Shown here: one piece after another, positions 18,994 through 26,719 of the stretch | Numbering within the stretch: position 1 is the first letter of the stretch | Layout: every line of letters starts with the position of its first letter | The notes under the pieces: model-generated | The model's database searches: none | The model's input: the letters and a program-made list of their open reading frames with translations, nothing else | What the model was told of the DNA's origin: nothing | Translations under genes and position numbers: made by a program | Assembly: GCF_000820165.1 (NCBI RefSeq) | Contig: NZ_CDDD01000065.1 | Coordinates: 1-41,559 of the forward strand | Direction: 5' to 3' | Source of the DNA: Aeromonas taiwanensis | GTDB taxonomy: Bacteria; Pseudomonadota; Gammaproteobacteria; Enterobacterales; Aeromonadaceae | Length of the DNA stretch: 41,559 nt

Positions 18994-19025
18994 AGCCGGG
19001 TATTTGCCTGGCTTTCTTTGTTTTA
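18994..19025 (+). terminator. Rho-independent terminator after trpS
   Basis: Stem AGCCGGG (18994-19000) / CCTGGCT (19007-19013) with one G-U pair and a 6-nt loop, followed by a T-rich tail TTCTTTGTTTT. Confidence 0.75.
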
Positions 19026-19090
19026 CCCGTCCCCCGGTCTGTCGGTACATTTTTCAGCGTCACACACGGGCGATCGCCCCAAGAGAAAGC

Positions 19091-19306
19091 ATGTCTGTCG
19101 AATCACATATCCTGACTGAAGAGCTGGGTGACAAGGGCCACTGGCTACGCAAGTTTCGCAAGGCCAAGAACCTCAACACCCTGCAGCTGATGGTCTCCAA
19201 CGCCATCGACAAGCACCACAAGACCCCGGCCATCGCGGCAGCCATCTACCTGGCCGAGTGCCAGCGCGAGCGCGAGCTGGAACAGGGACGCCTGCTGGAC
19301 CGTTGA
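19091..19306 (+). CDS. Small conserved-looking protein of unknown function
   Basis: 71 residues, hydrophilic and helical in appearance, with a Lys/Arg-rich stretch (GHWLRKFRKAKNLN) and a C-terminal Glu/Arg-rich helix (AECQRERELEQGRLL). No signal peptide or membrane span. I do not recognise the family. The ATG at 19091 follows AAGAGAAAGC, a plausible ribosome-binding site, and an upstream terminator separates the gene from trpS. The balanced amino acid composition suggests a real gene. The Arg/Lys-rich face could bind nucleic acid, but that is a guess. Confidence 0.6.
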   Translation: MSVESHILTEELGDKGHWLRKFRKAKNLNTLQLMVSNAIDKHHKTPAIAAAIYLAECQRERELEQGRLLDR

Positions 19307-19377
19307 GGTCTGCCTGACCGAGCATCCTCCGTGGCGGGCGTCTCTCCCCGCCGCTCAGTTTTCTGCCTTATCCTCTT

Positions 19378-19412
19378 CCGTGTGCCGTGTGCCGTGTGCC
19401 GTGTGCCGTGTG
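19378..19412. repeat. Five tandem copies of the heptamer CCGTGTG
   Basis: CCGTGTG is repeated exactly five times (19378-19412) in the intergenic region between the 71-residue gene and the dctM terminator. It lies outside any convincing gene. A 7-bp unit is prone to slippage and would shift frame if it were coding. Confidence 0.95.
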
Positions 19413-19472
19413 CATGCGCCAGCGCCCGTCCATATTCCCTGCCTGTTCTCTCTTCCTGCCAGCACCATCATG

Positions 19473-19503
19473 AAAAAAAACCGGGTGCATGGTGCACCCG
19501 GTT
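19473..19503 (-). terminator. Rho-independent terminator of the dctPQM operon
   Basis: An 11-bp perfect stem AACCGGGTGCA (19479-19489) / TGCACCCGGTT (19493-19503). The A-run at 19473-19480 is the U-tract on the minus strand. It lies about 50 bp beyond the dctM stop. Confidence 0.92.
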
Positions 19504-19553
19504 GATTTCCGATCTGGGTCGGCGACATCTTGCCACCGTGTCGTGCTCTGGCG

Positions 19554-20861
19554 TCAGTTGACCAGTCCCATCGCCTGGGGCAGTGCCATGGAGATGGCCG
19601 GCACATAGGTGACCAGCAGCAGCACCAGCGCGATGACCGCGAAGAAGGGCAGCAGCGGCTTGATGACCCCCTCAATCTTGATCTCCCCTATCTTGCAGCC
19701 GGTGAACAGGATGGGGCCGACCGGTGGTGTGATGGTGCCGAGGGAGAGGTTGAAGATCATCATGATGCCGAACTGCACCGGATCCATGCCGAACTGGGTG
19801 CAGATGGGCAGGAAGATGGGGGTGAAGATCAGCACCGCCGGGGTCGGGTCCATGAAGGTGCCCACCAGCAGCAGCACCAGGTTCATGATCAGCAGGATGA
19901 GCAGGAAGCTGTCGGTGAAGGAGAGCAGACCCGAGGCGATCAGCGCCGGGATCTTGGTGAAGGCCATCACCCAGGACATGATGGAGGAGGCCGCCAGCAT
20001 CAGGATCACGATGGCCGTCATCTTGGCGGTCGCCAGGAAGATGGCGGGCAGGTCGGCCGCCTTGATGTTGCGGTAGCAGATGCCCAGGGCCAGGGAGTAG
20101 ACCACGGCGATGGCGGACGCTTCGGTGGCGGTGAAGATCCCGCCCAGAATGCCGCCGATGACCACCACTATCATCATCAGGCTGGGTACCGCATCCAGCA
20201 GCAACTTGAGGTGCTGCCCCTTGAGGGAGCCCTTGTCTGCGACATAGCCGCGGCGCTTGGCGATGAAGCCGGCCACCAGCATGACCCCCAGACCCCACAG
20301 GATGCCGGGAATGTAACCCCCCATGAACAGGGCGGTAATGGAGACGCTGCCTGCCACTGTGGCATAGACGATCAGAGAGTTGCTGGGGGGGATCAGCATG
20401 CCGGTCGGGGCCGAGGCGATGTTCACCGCAGCGCTGAAGGCGGGGTCGTAGTTATCCTTCTTCTGGATCGGGGACATGATGCCGCCGATGGCCGCCGCGG
20501 AGGCGACGCCGGAACCGCTGATGGAGCCGAACAGCATGTTGGCCACCACATTGGTCTGGGCCAGGGGACCGGGCAGGAAGTTGCTGAGGATCTTGGCACA
20601 GTTGATCAGGCGGATGGCGATGCCGCCGTTGTTCATCAGGTTGCCGGCCAGGATGAAGAAGGGAATGGCCAGCAGGGCGAAGGAGTCCAGACCGACGAAG
20701 ACCCGCTGGGCCGAGGTCAGGATGGCGCCGTCAAACGGCAGGATCAGCGCCATCGCCAGGAAGGAGGAGAGCCCGATGCTGATACTGATGGGGGCGCCGA
20801 TGAACAGCAGGAAAAAGGCACCGATGAACATCACCAGCGCAACAACAACCGCAATATCCAT
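19554..20861 (-). CDS. dctM: TRAP transporter large membrane subunit (DctM family)
   Basis: 435 residues, almost entirely hydrophobic, with about 11-12 predicted membrane spans. Family motifs include GAPISISIGLSS near the N-terminus, AIPFFILAGNLMNNGGIA, FGSISGSGVASAAAIGGIM, and PTGMLIPPSNSLIVYA (Pro-rich re-entrant loop). DctM forms the Na+-coupled elevator core of a tripartite ATP-independent periplasmic transporter. The ATG at 20861 follows the dctQ stop by 2 nt (TAACCATG) with AAGGTG upstream as ribosome-binding site. It ends the dctP-dctQ-dctM operon. The substrate is inferred from context to be an acidic sugar such as a uronate. Confidence 0.93.
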   Translation of the reverse strand: MDIAVVVALVMFIGAFFLLFIGAPISISIGLSSFLAMALILPFDGAILTSAQRVFVGLDSFALLAIPFFILAGNLMNNGGIAIRLINCAKILSNFLPGPLAQTNVVANMLFGSISGSGVASAAAIGGIMSPIQKKDNYDPAFSAAVNIASAPTGMLIPPSNSLIVYATVAGSVSITALFMGGYIPGILWGLGVMLVAGFIAKRRGYVADKGSLKGQHLKLLLDAVPSLMMIVVVIGGILGGIFTATEASAIAVVYSLALGICYRNIKAADLPAIFLATAKMTAIVILMLAASSIMSWVMAFTKIPALIASGLLSFTDSFLLILLIMNLVLLLVGTFMDPTPAVLIFTPIFLPICTQFGMDPVQFGIMMIFNLSLGTITPPVGPILFTGCKIGEIKIEGVIKPLLPFFAVIALVLLLVTYVPAISMALPQAMGLVN

Positions 20862-20863
20862 GG

Positions 20864-21424
20864 TTACACCTTTTGCTTGAAGGAGAATTGCTTGGCCAAC
20901 CCGTACTGGTTGTACAGGCAATAGAAGAGGGTCAGCGCGCCGCACAGGGGGATGGCGGCGTAGATGACCCCGACGGGGATCTGCAGCGCGGAGTCGAGCT
21001 GCCCCATCTGGCGATTCATGCCGATGTAGCCGCCCACCGTCAGGACCAGCAGGGCAAAGGCCGCGGTGGCCAGCTCGCCGAGCATCTCCATCAGGATGCG
21101 GACATTGTGGGGCATGCGATCGCGCATGAAGGTGATGGCCATGTGCTCGCGCAAGCCGAAGACATAGGCGCTCCCGATCAGCACCAGCCAGATGAAGAGG
21201 TAGCGGGAGAGCACTTCGCTCACCGCGCTCGGGCTGTTGAACAGATAGCGGGTCACGACCTGGTAGGTGACCAGCACGGTCATCACCCCCACGAGGGCGA
21301 TGCAGAAATAGGCGACGGCGAGATCCACCCTCTGCTTGAACCTGGCCAGGGCGGCGCAGAAACCGCCCTGAAGGGGGTGCTCATGAGGTGCAGGGTGAGA
21401 AGCCGATGGGCGAGGGGATGTCAT
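20864..21424 (-). CDS. dctQ: TRAP transporter small membrane subunit (DctQ family)
   Basis: 186 residues with four hydrophobic segments (about residues 38-58, 74-92, 112-135 and 150-172) and the family features VVTRYLFNSPSAVSEVLSRYLFIWLVLIGSAY and REHMAI. DctQ scaffolds DctM in the membrane. The first roughly 30 residues form a polar cytoplasmic extension rich in Pro and His. An AAGGA ribosome-binding site lies upstream of the ATG at 21424. 52 nt separate it from dctP. Confidence 0.92.
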   Translation of the reverse strand: MTSPRPSASHPAPHEHPLQGGFCAALARFKQRVDLAVAYFCIALVGVMTVLVTYQVVTRYLFNSPSAVSEVLSRYLFIWLVLIGSAYVFGLREHMAITFMRDRMPHNVRILMEMLGELATAAFALLVLTVGGYIGMNRQMGQLDSALQIPVGVIYAAIPLCGALTLFYCLYNQYGLAKQFSFKQKV

Positions 21425-21476
21425 GATGGATCCTTATAGGAGGGGCCACCATGGCAGCCCCTGACTGCAGCAGGCA

Positions 21477-22487
21477 TCAGTTGGCTAATGCGCGGATCTT
21501 GGTGAAGATGTCTTTCTGCTCCGGGGTGGTCAGCAGGGTCTCTTGCAGCGGCTTGCAGCGCGCCTGGAAGGGGGTGATGTCCACTTCGGTGAAGGTGGCC
21601 CCCTGGCTGGTGGCGTTCTGCTTGGCCGTTTCCAGCGCCTGGGCGAAGAGGTCGAACTCGGTCGCCGTACTCTCCTTGGCCAGCTTGCGGAAGGTGGCCT
21701 GATCGGCGGCATCCATCTGCTCCAGGAAGTTCTCGTTGACCACCAGTAGATCGGCCACCATCACGTGACGGGTGTAGGAGAAGTGGGGTGCCACTTCGTA
21801 CTGCTTCAGGTCGGCGTAGGTGATCTCGTTGTTTTCAGCCCCGTCCAGAACCCCTTGCTGGATGGCGGAGTAGACCTCCCCCTGCCCCATGGGCACGCCG
21901 GTGCCACCCATGCAACCCAGCATCTTGACCATGGTGTCGGACTGCATGACGCGGATCTTCTTCCCTTTCATGTCTTCGGGCGTCTGGATGGGGGCACCCT
22001 TGACGTACATGCTGCGGGCGCCGGCGGTATAGGCGGTCAGTACCTCGAAGCCGTTGCCCTTGGTGGAGCTGAACAGGGCGCTCAGGGTATCGCCGGTAAA
22101 GACTCTGCGCTGGTGCTCCGGGTTGTCATAGATGTAGGGCATGGCGAGGACGGAGAAGTTCTTGTTGAAGTTCTCGACCAGGGGGTTGGCGACCACCGCC
22201 AGCTGGATGGCGCCGGACTGCACCAGCTCCAGCGCGGCACGCTGATCACCCAGCAGTTCGTTCGGGTGGATCTCCAGCTTGTACTTGCCGCCGGTGGCGG
22301 CTTCCAGTTTCTGGCTGAAGTCTTCGAGCGCCTTGAACTGGGGGTTGTGTTCGGACTGGTTGAACGCCGTCTTCAAGATCACGGGACCAGCAGCCTTGCT
22401 GTCTTCACCACATCCCGCCAGCAGCAGACTCGCGGCGACCACTGTGCCAATCAGAGACAACTTGGGCAGAGCATTCATTGTACGCAT
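21477..22487 (-). CDS. dctP: TRAP transporter substrate-binding protein (DctP family), probable lipoprotein
   Basis: 336 residues. The N-terminal signal ends in the lipobox LLLAGC with Cys26, so the protein is probably lipid-anchored rather than freely periplasmic as is usual in Gram-negatives. The DctP fold shows KIRVMQSD with Arg179, the residue that typically clamps the substrate carboxylate, and VLDGAENNEITY (DGAENN at 215-220), a motif frequent in TRAP binding proteins for uronates and diketogulonate. The ATG at 22487 has AAGGGG upstream. The first gene of dctPQM, preceded by a long inverted repeat (22537-22591). Location within a KdgR-type locus points to an acidic-sugar ligand; the exact ligand cannot be told from sequence. 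Confidence 0.92.
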   Translation of the reverse strand: MRTMNALPKLSLIGTVVAASLLLAGCGEDSKAAGPVILKTAFNQSEHNPQFKALEDFSQKLEAATGGKYKLEIHPNELLGDQRAALELVQSGAIQLAVVANPLVENFNKNFSVLAMPYIYDNPEHQRRVFTGDTLSALFSSTKGNGFEVLTAYTAGARSMYVKGAPIQTPEDMKGKKIRVMQSDTMVKMLGCMGGTGVPMGQGEVYSAIQQGVLDGAENNEITYADLKQYEVAPHFSYTRHVMVADLLVVNENFLEQMDAADQATFRKLAKESTATEFDLFAQALETAKQNATSQGATFTEVDITPFQARCKPLQETLLTTPEQKDIFTKIRALAN

Positions 22488-22536
22488 GTGTGACCCCTTC
22501 TGGGTTTGGTTATTTTGATGAGGCTCATGCTACGCG

Positions 22537-22591
22537 AATCCGGTGCCATTTCAGTGATCAAACTCAAGTTAATGAAATGGCGTTCCGGATT
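22537..22591. repeat. Long imperfect inverted repeat upstream of dctP
   Basis: Left arm AATCCGG (22537-22543) plus GCCATTTCA (22545-22553). Right arm TGAAATGGC (22573-22581) plus CCGGATT (22585-22591). Sixteen base pairs match, with a 1-nt against 3-nt internal bulge and a 19-nt spacer. It lies 50-104 bp before the dctP ATG. The right arm contains AATGAAATGGCGTTCC, which resembles the KdgR-like sites before kdgK and kduI. It could be a paired operator or an mRNA leader hairpin. Confidence 0.8.
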
Positions 22592-22684
22592 TGTGGAAAT
22601 CAAAAATCAAAATTTGTGATTGCAGATTGCTGCCGGTATTGAAGGGCGATTCATTTGGGCTTTAGATGGCTTTTCTCGGGGGAG

Positions 22685-22706
22685 AAAAAGGGGAGCCTGG
22701 GCTCCC
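22685..22706 (-). terminator. Rho-independent terminator after the yhcH-family gene
   Basis: Stem GGGAGC (22691-22696) / GCTCCC (22701-22706). The A-run at 22685-22689 is a five-U tract on the minus strand. It separates kdgK-kdgA-yhcH from dctPQM. Confidence 0.7.
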
Positions 22707-22822
22707 AAGGGACAACGGAAAGGGGGGAGAAAGTGCGGTGAGGGGAGGCCGGCTGACCGGCTTTGGCTCTGGGGCGGTCGGGAACACCGAACGCCCCTAG
22801 AACTTGGGAGCAGAGGGGCGCC

Positions 22823-23386
<564 letters not shown>

Positions 23387-24007
23387 TCAGAGGGCCATCA
23401 TGGCCTGCTTGGTAAGGGCACCAATCTTGTCCCATTCACGGTTGTCGATGAGGTTGGCGGGCACCATCCAGGTGCCGCCGCAGGCGAAGACCGCGGGCAG
23501 GGCGAGGTAGTCCTTCACATTGCTCGGGCTGATGCCGCCGGTGGGCATGAAGGAGACAGGGTAGACGGCGCTCATGGCCTTGAGCATGCCGAGCCCGCCG
23601 GAGGATTCCGCCGGGAAGAACTTGAGGGTGTTCAACCCGAGTTCCATGGCCTGCTCGACCAGGCTGGGGTTGTTGACACCGGGGATGATGGTCGCCCCGC
23701 GGGCCTGGCAGTATTGCACGATGCGCGGGTTGAGCCCCGGGCTCACGATGAAGTCGGCGCCCGCCTCGATGGCCTGGTCGACCTGGGCCGTGGTCAGCAC
23801 GGTGCCGGCACCGATCAGCATCTGGGGGAAGGCCTGGCGCATGCGGCGAATGGCCTCGGCGGCGGCCGGGGTGCGGAAGGTGATCTCGGCGCTGGGCATG
23901 CCGTTCTCCATCAGGGTGCGGCCGAGGGCAACGGCGTCGTCGGCGTCCTGGATGGCGATGACGGGAATGACTTTCAGCAGGGCGAGTTGTTCAAGCAGTG
24001 TGGACAT
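23387..24007 (-). CDS. kdgA: 2-dehydro-3-deoxyphosphogluconate (KDPG) aldolase
   Basis: 206-residue class I aldolase, which splits KDPG into pyruvate and glyceraldehyde-3-phosphate. Family motifs: IPVIAIQDADDAV, the catalytic base Glu41 in AEITFRT, IGAGTVL, FIVSPGLNP, IIPGV, and the Schiff-base Lys129 in LNTLKFFPAE; GGIS and AVFACGGTWM complete the barrel. The gene is also called eda. The ATG at 24007 lies inside the 3' end of kdgK (17-bp overlap), so the two are translationally coupled. It acts directly after KdgK in uronate breakdown; a separate eda of the Entner-Doudoroff pathway may exist elsewhere. Confidence 0.95.
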   Translation of the reverse strand: MSTLLEQLALLKVIPVIAIQDADDAVALGRTLMENGMPSAEITFRTPAAAEAIRRMRQAFPQMLIGAGTVLTTAQVDQAIEAGADFIVSPGLNPRIVQYCQARGATIIPGVNNPSLVEQAMELGLNTLKFFPAESSGGLGMLKAMSAVYPVSFMPTGGISPSNVKDYLALPAVFACGGTWMVPANLIDNREWDKIGALTKQAMMAL

Positions 24008-24962
24008 GGGAAACCTCGTTGGAGTGTTGGTCTGTCGTGACGGATTGCGGCATGGCTGCCAGGGGGATGATGGCGCCCCGATGTTGAATGACGGTGCTGG
24101 CCAGTTGATGGGCGTAGCGGGCCGACTCGGTCACGGGTTGCCCGGCCAGCCGGGTGGCGAGATAACCGGCGCTGAAGGAGTCGCCGGCCGCGGTCGTGTC
24201 GATCACGCGCGCCTTGGGCAGGGCCACGGCCGGCACCTCGCAGCGCTCCGCCTGGCGGACGATGAGGCAGGGCTCGGCGCCGCGCTTGATGACGATCTCG
24301 TCCACGCCAAGAGCCTGGGTCCGGGCCAGGCACTGGTCTTCATCGCTGTCGCCCCAGAGCGCCACGTCGTCATCCAGGGTCAGGAAGGCGAGATCGGTCA
24401 GGGCCAGCATGGCGCCATAGGTCTGCTGCGCGGCTTCCCGGCTCTCCCACAGGCGCGGGCGATAGTTGTTGTCAAAGGCGATCCTGACGCCGGTGGCGCG
24501 GCAGTCGGCCAGCAGCCGCAGCAGGGTCAGCCTGTCATCCGGTGACAGGATGGCGAGACTGATCCCGCTCAGGTAGATGTAGTCCACATCGTGCAACTGC
24601 TGGCAGATGGCGACGGCTTGCGGGGTCTGCAACCAGTAGCGTGCCGCCGCATCGCTACGCCAGTAGTGGAAGGTGCGCTCCCCCCTGTCGTCGGTCTCGA
24701 TGAGGTAGAGGCCCGGCAGCTTGTGGCCGAGGCGCTGCACCAGAGCGGTGTGCACCCCCTCCTGTTGCCACTGCGTCAGCATGGCCTCGCTCATGGGATC
24801 GGTGCCGAGGGCGCTGACATAGTGCACCGAGACCTGTGGATTGGCCCGCGCCAGGTAGACGGCGGTGTTGAGGGTATCCCCTCCGAAATGGCGCACGATG
24901 CCTGCCTGGTTTTCCGACAGCTCGATCATGCACTCGCCGATGACGGCGACCTTGACTGACAT
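23991..24962 (-). CDS. kdgK: 2-dehydro-3-deoxygluconate (KDG) kinase
   Basis: 323-residue PfkB-family sugar kinase. The N-terminus shows GECMIELS and the substrate element FGGDTLNTAVYLAR. The ATP/anion-hole motif is DTTAAGDSFSAGY with catalytic Asp261. It phosphorylates KDG to KDPG, the substrate of KdgA encoded next. The ATG at 24962 is preceded by GGGAGGAG, an excellent ribosome-binding site. It is divergent from kdgR across a 303-bp region that contains a KdgR-like operator. The C-terminal tail (about 25 residues after ALASTVIQHRGAIIP) is polar and overlaps kdgA. Confidence 0.94.
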   Translation of the reverse strand: MSVKVAVIGECMIELSENQAGIVRHFGGDTLNTAVYLARANPQVSVHYVSALGTDPMSEAMLTQWQQEGVHTALVQRLGHKLPGLYLIETDDRGERTFHYWRSDAAARYWLQTPQAVAICQQLHDVDYIYLSGISLAILSPDDRLTLLRLLADCRATGVRIAFDNNYRPRLWESREAAQQTYGAMLALTDLAFLTLDDDVALWGDSDEDQCLARTQALGVDEIVIKRGAEPCLIVRQAERCEVPAVALPKARVIDTTAAGDSFSAGYLATRLAGQPVTESARYAHQLASTVIQHRGAIIPLAAMPQSVTTDQHSNEVSHVHTA

Positions 24963-25030
24963 AACTCCTCCCGCGTAATCCGCGTTGGTGACCTGGCCAT
25001 TTTATTTAATGGCGCTTCAATAAAAAACTA

Positions 25031-25048
25031 TTGAAACGTAATTTCATT
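25031..25048. promoter_or_regulatory. Putative KdgR operator before kdgK
   Basis: TTGAAACGTAATTTCATT (on the other strand AATGAAATTACGTTTCAA) is a near-palindrome with half-sites AATGAAA and TTTCAA, about 70-85 bp before the kdgK start. It fits the TGAAA...TTTCA type reported for KdgR. The CRP-like TGTGA at 25054 lies immediately beside it. The binding is inferred. Confidence 0.5.
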
Positions 25049-25215
25049 AAATTTGTGACATTGGTCTTATGTCTGGCGGGAGAGAGGTTGTCCAGGGGGA
25101 GGCGAGGCGGCGGGAGGAGCGGGATGCGGTGGGACCCTGCGTGAGCAAGACCACATTCTCTACCTATAAATGATGGATTTGGCTGGATAATTGTCAGCAT
25201 CCCTATGATGCCAGG

Positions 25216-25237
25216 TTCATTTTAAATACAATGAAAC
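25216..25237. promoter_or_regulatory. Weak KdgR-like inverted repeat before kdgR
   Basis: TTCATT (25216-25221) and AATGAA (25230-25235) form an inverted repeat with an 8-bp spacer, ending 30 nt before the kdgR ATG. It uses the same half-site AATGAAAC as the other sites but with wider spacing. It could support autoregulation. Confidence 0.3.
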
Positions 25238-25265
25238 GGCCAACCATTTTTTTTGGAAATGAATC

Positions 25266-26063
25266 ATGTCGATGATAGACAACTCACCAGAATCGGTGTC
25301 ATCGGTACTCAAGGTATTCGGCATACTGCAGGCGCTGGGGGAACAGAAAGAGATCGGGGTGACCGAGCTCTCCCAGCGGATCATGATGTCCAAGAGCACC
25401 GTCTACCGCTTCTTGCAGACCATGAAGACCCTGGGGTACGTCTCCCAGGAGGGGGAGACGGACAAGTATGCCCTCAGCCTGAAGCTGTTCGAGCTCGGTG
25501 CCAAGGCGCTGGAGCACCAGGATCTGGTGCAGATTGCCGACGAGCAGATGTACCGTCTCGGCAAGCAGACCAAAGAGACCCTGCACCTGGGGATGCTGGA
25601 CGAAGACAGCATCGTCTACCTGCACAAGATCGACTCCGAATACAACCTGCGGATGTACTCCCGCATCGGCCGCCGCCGCCCGCTCTACAGCACCGGCCTT
25701 GGCAAGGTGATGATGGCCTGGCTGCCGGAGACCGAGGTGCGCGCCATGCTGGCGGGCGTGACCTTCGAGCGCTTCACCGAGCACACCCTGGCGGACGTCG
25801 ATGCCCTGCTGGTGGAGCTGGCCCAGGTGCGCGAGCAAGGCTATGCGGAAGACAGGGAAGAGATGGAACACGGTCTGCGCTGTTTTGCGGTGCCCATTTA
25901 CAGCCGCATGGGGCGGATCATCGCGGGGCTCTCCCTGTCTCTGCCCTTGGTGCGCTTCCACGAGGAGGACAAGGCCTCTCTGGTAGCTCAGCTGCATGAG
26001 GCGGCGGCCAGGATCTCTGCCGGTCTCGGCTTCCACGACTACCCCTTCGGCCATCGCGGCTGA
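25266..26063 (+). CDS. kdgR: IclR-family regulator of pectin/uronate catabolism, KdgR
   Basis: 265 residues. The N-terminal winged helix (about residues 10-70) reads SVSSVLKVFGILQALGEQKEIGVTELSQ, then MMSKSTVYRFLQTMKTLGYV, nearly the same as the E. coli and Dickeya KdgR sequence I remember. The IclR effector domain follows, with DEDSIVYLHKIDSEYNLRMYSRIGRRRPLYST (effector pocket) and the C-terminal motif GYHDYPF-like GFHDYPFG. KdgR represses uronate genes, and 2-keto-3-deoxygluconate releases it. The ATG at 25266 follows a GGAAAT site. It is divergent from kdgK, and operator-like sites flank the locus. A bidirectional terminator follows. Confidence 0.94.
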   Translation: MSMIDNSPESVSSVLKVFGILQALGEQKEIGVTELSQRIMMSKSTVYRFLQTMKTLGYVSQEGETDKYALSLKLFELGAKALEHQDLVQIADEQMYRLGKQTKETLHLGMLDEDSIVYLHKIDSEYNLRMYSRIGRRRPLYSTGLGKVMMAWLPETEVRAMLAGVTFERFTEHTLADVDALLVELAQVREQGYAEDREEMEHGLRCFAVPIYSRMGRIIAGLSLSLPLVRFHEEDKASLVAQLHEAAARISAGLGFHDYPFGHRG

Positions 26064-26082
26064 GGCGGCTTCATCGCAATGC

Positions 26083-26110
26083 AAAAGAGCAGGCTCCGGC
26101 CTGCTCTTTT
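26083..26110. terminator. Bidirectional terminator after kdgR
   Basis: A 12-bp perfect stem AAAAGAGCAGGC (26083-26094) / GCCTGCTCTTTT (26099-26110) with TCCG loop, A's on the left and T's on the right. It serves kdgR (+) and the convergent YgjV-like gene (-). Confidence 0.93.
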
Positions 26111-26140
26111 TGTTTCTGCCCCGGCATCTGGCTCTGGTAC

Positions 26141-26656
26141 TTATCCCCGGGCGTCCTGGGGGGCGGTCTTGTAGAGCCGGAAGATGGTGTGGCTGTTGAT
26201 GACGAAGAAGATGCTCTCCTGCAGGATGCCGCCGATGGAGCCCGCCCAGATATTGTGGGTCAACCAGCAGACGGTGCTGCACAGCATGCACAGCCTCATG
26301 GCGACGCCGTTCAGGCGAAACAGGGCATAGGTGCTGAGGGTCGTGCCGATCAGGGTGAGTATCTGGACCGGGTGGCCAATCTGGGGAATGACCAGCAGCC
26401 AGGCCAATGTCAGAAACAGCACCATGACACCTAGGCCGCGGTAGTAACCGGACACCCAGTTGCGCACCGCACAGAGCAGGCAGTTGATGGCGGCCACCGA
26501 GGATCCCAGCAGCAGAAAGTGCAGCCCCATCAGGGTGCCATTGAGGGTGAGGTGGAGCCGAAGCTTGCTGTCCTGGCGCTGCATGAACGCCGTGGCACCC
26601 ACCAGGCAGGCCAGCAGGCCGACCCCCTGGGCAAACCAGAGACTGTCGAGGAACAT
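26141..26656 (-). CDS. YgjV-like inner membrane protein
   Basis: 171 residues with about five to six hydrophobic segments and short loops, resembling the YgjV family of small inner membrane proteins (LWFAQGVGLLACLVGATAFMQRQDSKLRLHL at the start, VCWLTHNIWAGSIGGILQE near the C-terminus). The function of the family is not established. In E. coli, ygjV lies next to uxaA and uxaC, hexuronate catabolic genes. Here the gene lies between kdgR and kduD. The ATG at 26656 has AGGA upstream. A hairpin with a short U-tract separates it from kduD, so it is either transcribed from its own promoter or by partial read-through. Confidence 0.8.
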   Translation of the reverse strand: MFLDSLWFAQGVGLLACLVGATAFMQRQDSKLRLHLTLNGTLMGLHFLLLGSSVAAINCLLCAVRNWVSGYYRGLGVMVLFLTLAWLLVIPQIGHPVQILTLIGTTLSTYALFRLNGVAMRLCMLCSTVCWLTHNIWAGSIGGILQESIFFVINSHTIFRLYKTAPQDARG

Positions 26657-26681
26657 GGTGTCTTCCTGTCAGAGCAACGAC

Positions 26682-26703
26682 AAAAGGCGCCGGGTGGCGC
26701 CTT
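26682..26703 (-). terminator. Terminator-like hairpin between kduD and ygjV-like gene
   Basis: Stem AAGGCGCC (26684-26691) / GGCGCCTT (26696-26703) with a 4-nt loop. On the minus strand it ends in UUUUG. The U-tract is short, so termination may be partial, giving a stepped level of the downstream gene. Confidence 0.55.
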
Positions 26704-26719
26704 GTCTATGAAACGGGGA

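Larger units (their letters stand above)
22488..22822. other. Intergenic region dctP-yhcH: inverted repeat plus terminator
   Basis: 335 bp without a gene. From right to left in transcription order it holds the terminator of the kdgK-kdgA-yhcH group (22685-22706), an AT-rich stretch with A/T runs (22600-22625) and a large imperfect inverted repeat (22537-22591) before the dctP start. Confidence 0.7.
24963..25265. other. kdgK-kdgR divergent regulatory region
   Basis: 303 bp without a gene. It contains a KdgR-like operator (25031-25048), an overlapping inverted repeat TTCAATA (25016-25022) / TATTGAA (25029-25035), a CRP-like TGTGA-N6-TCTTA (25054-25069) and a second operator-like pair near kdgR (25216-25237). 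The rest (about 25075-25190) shows no clear element. Confidence 0.6.

Noticed and set aside
19378..19412. CRISPR-like repeat
   Set aside because: The heptamers are contiguous with no spacers, so this is a simple tandem repeat.
19530..20924. 464-codon plus-strand open frame opposite dctM
   Set aside because: Gly/Asp/His/Gln-repeat-like translation, a typical shadow of a hydrophobic protein's codons.
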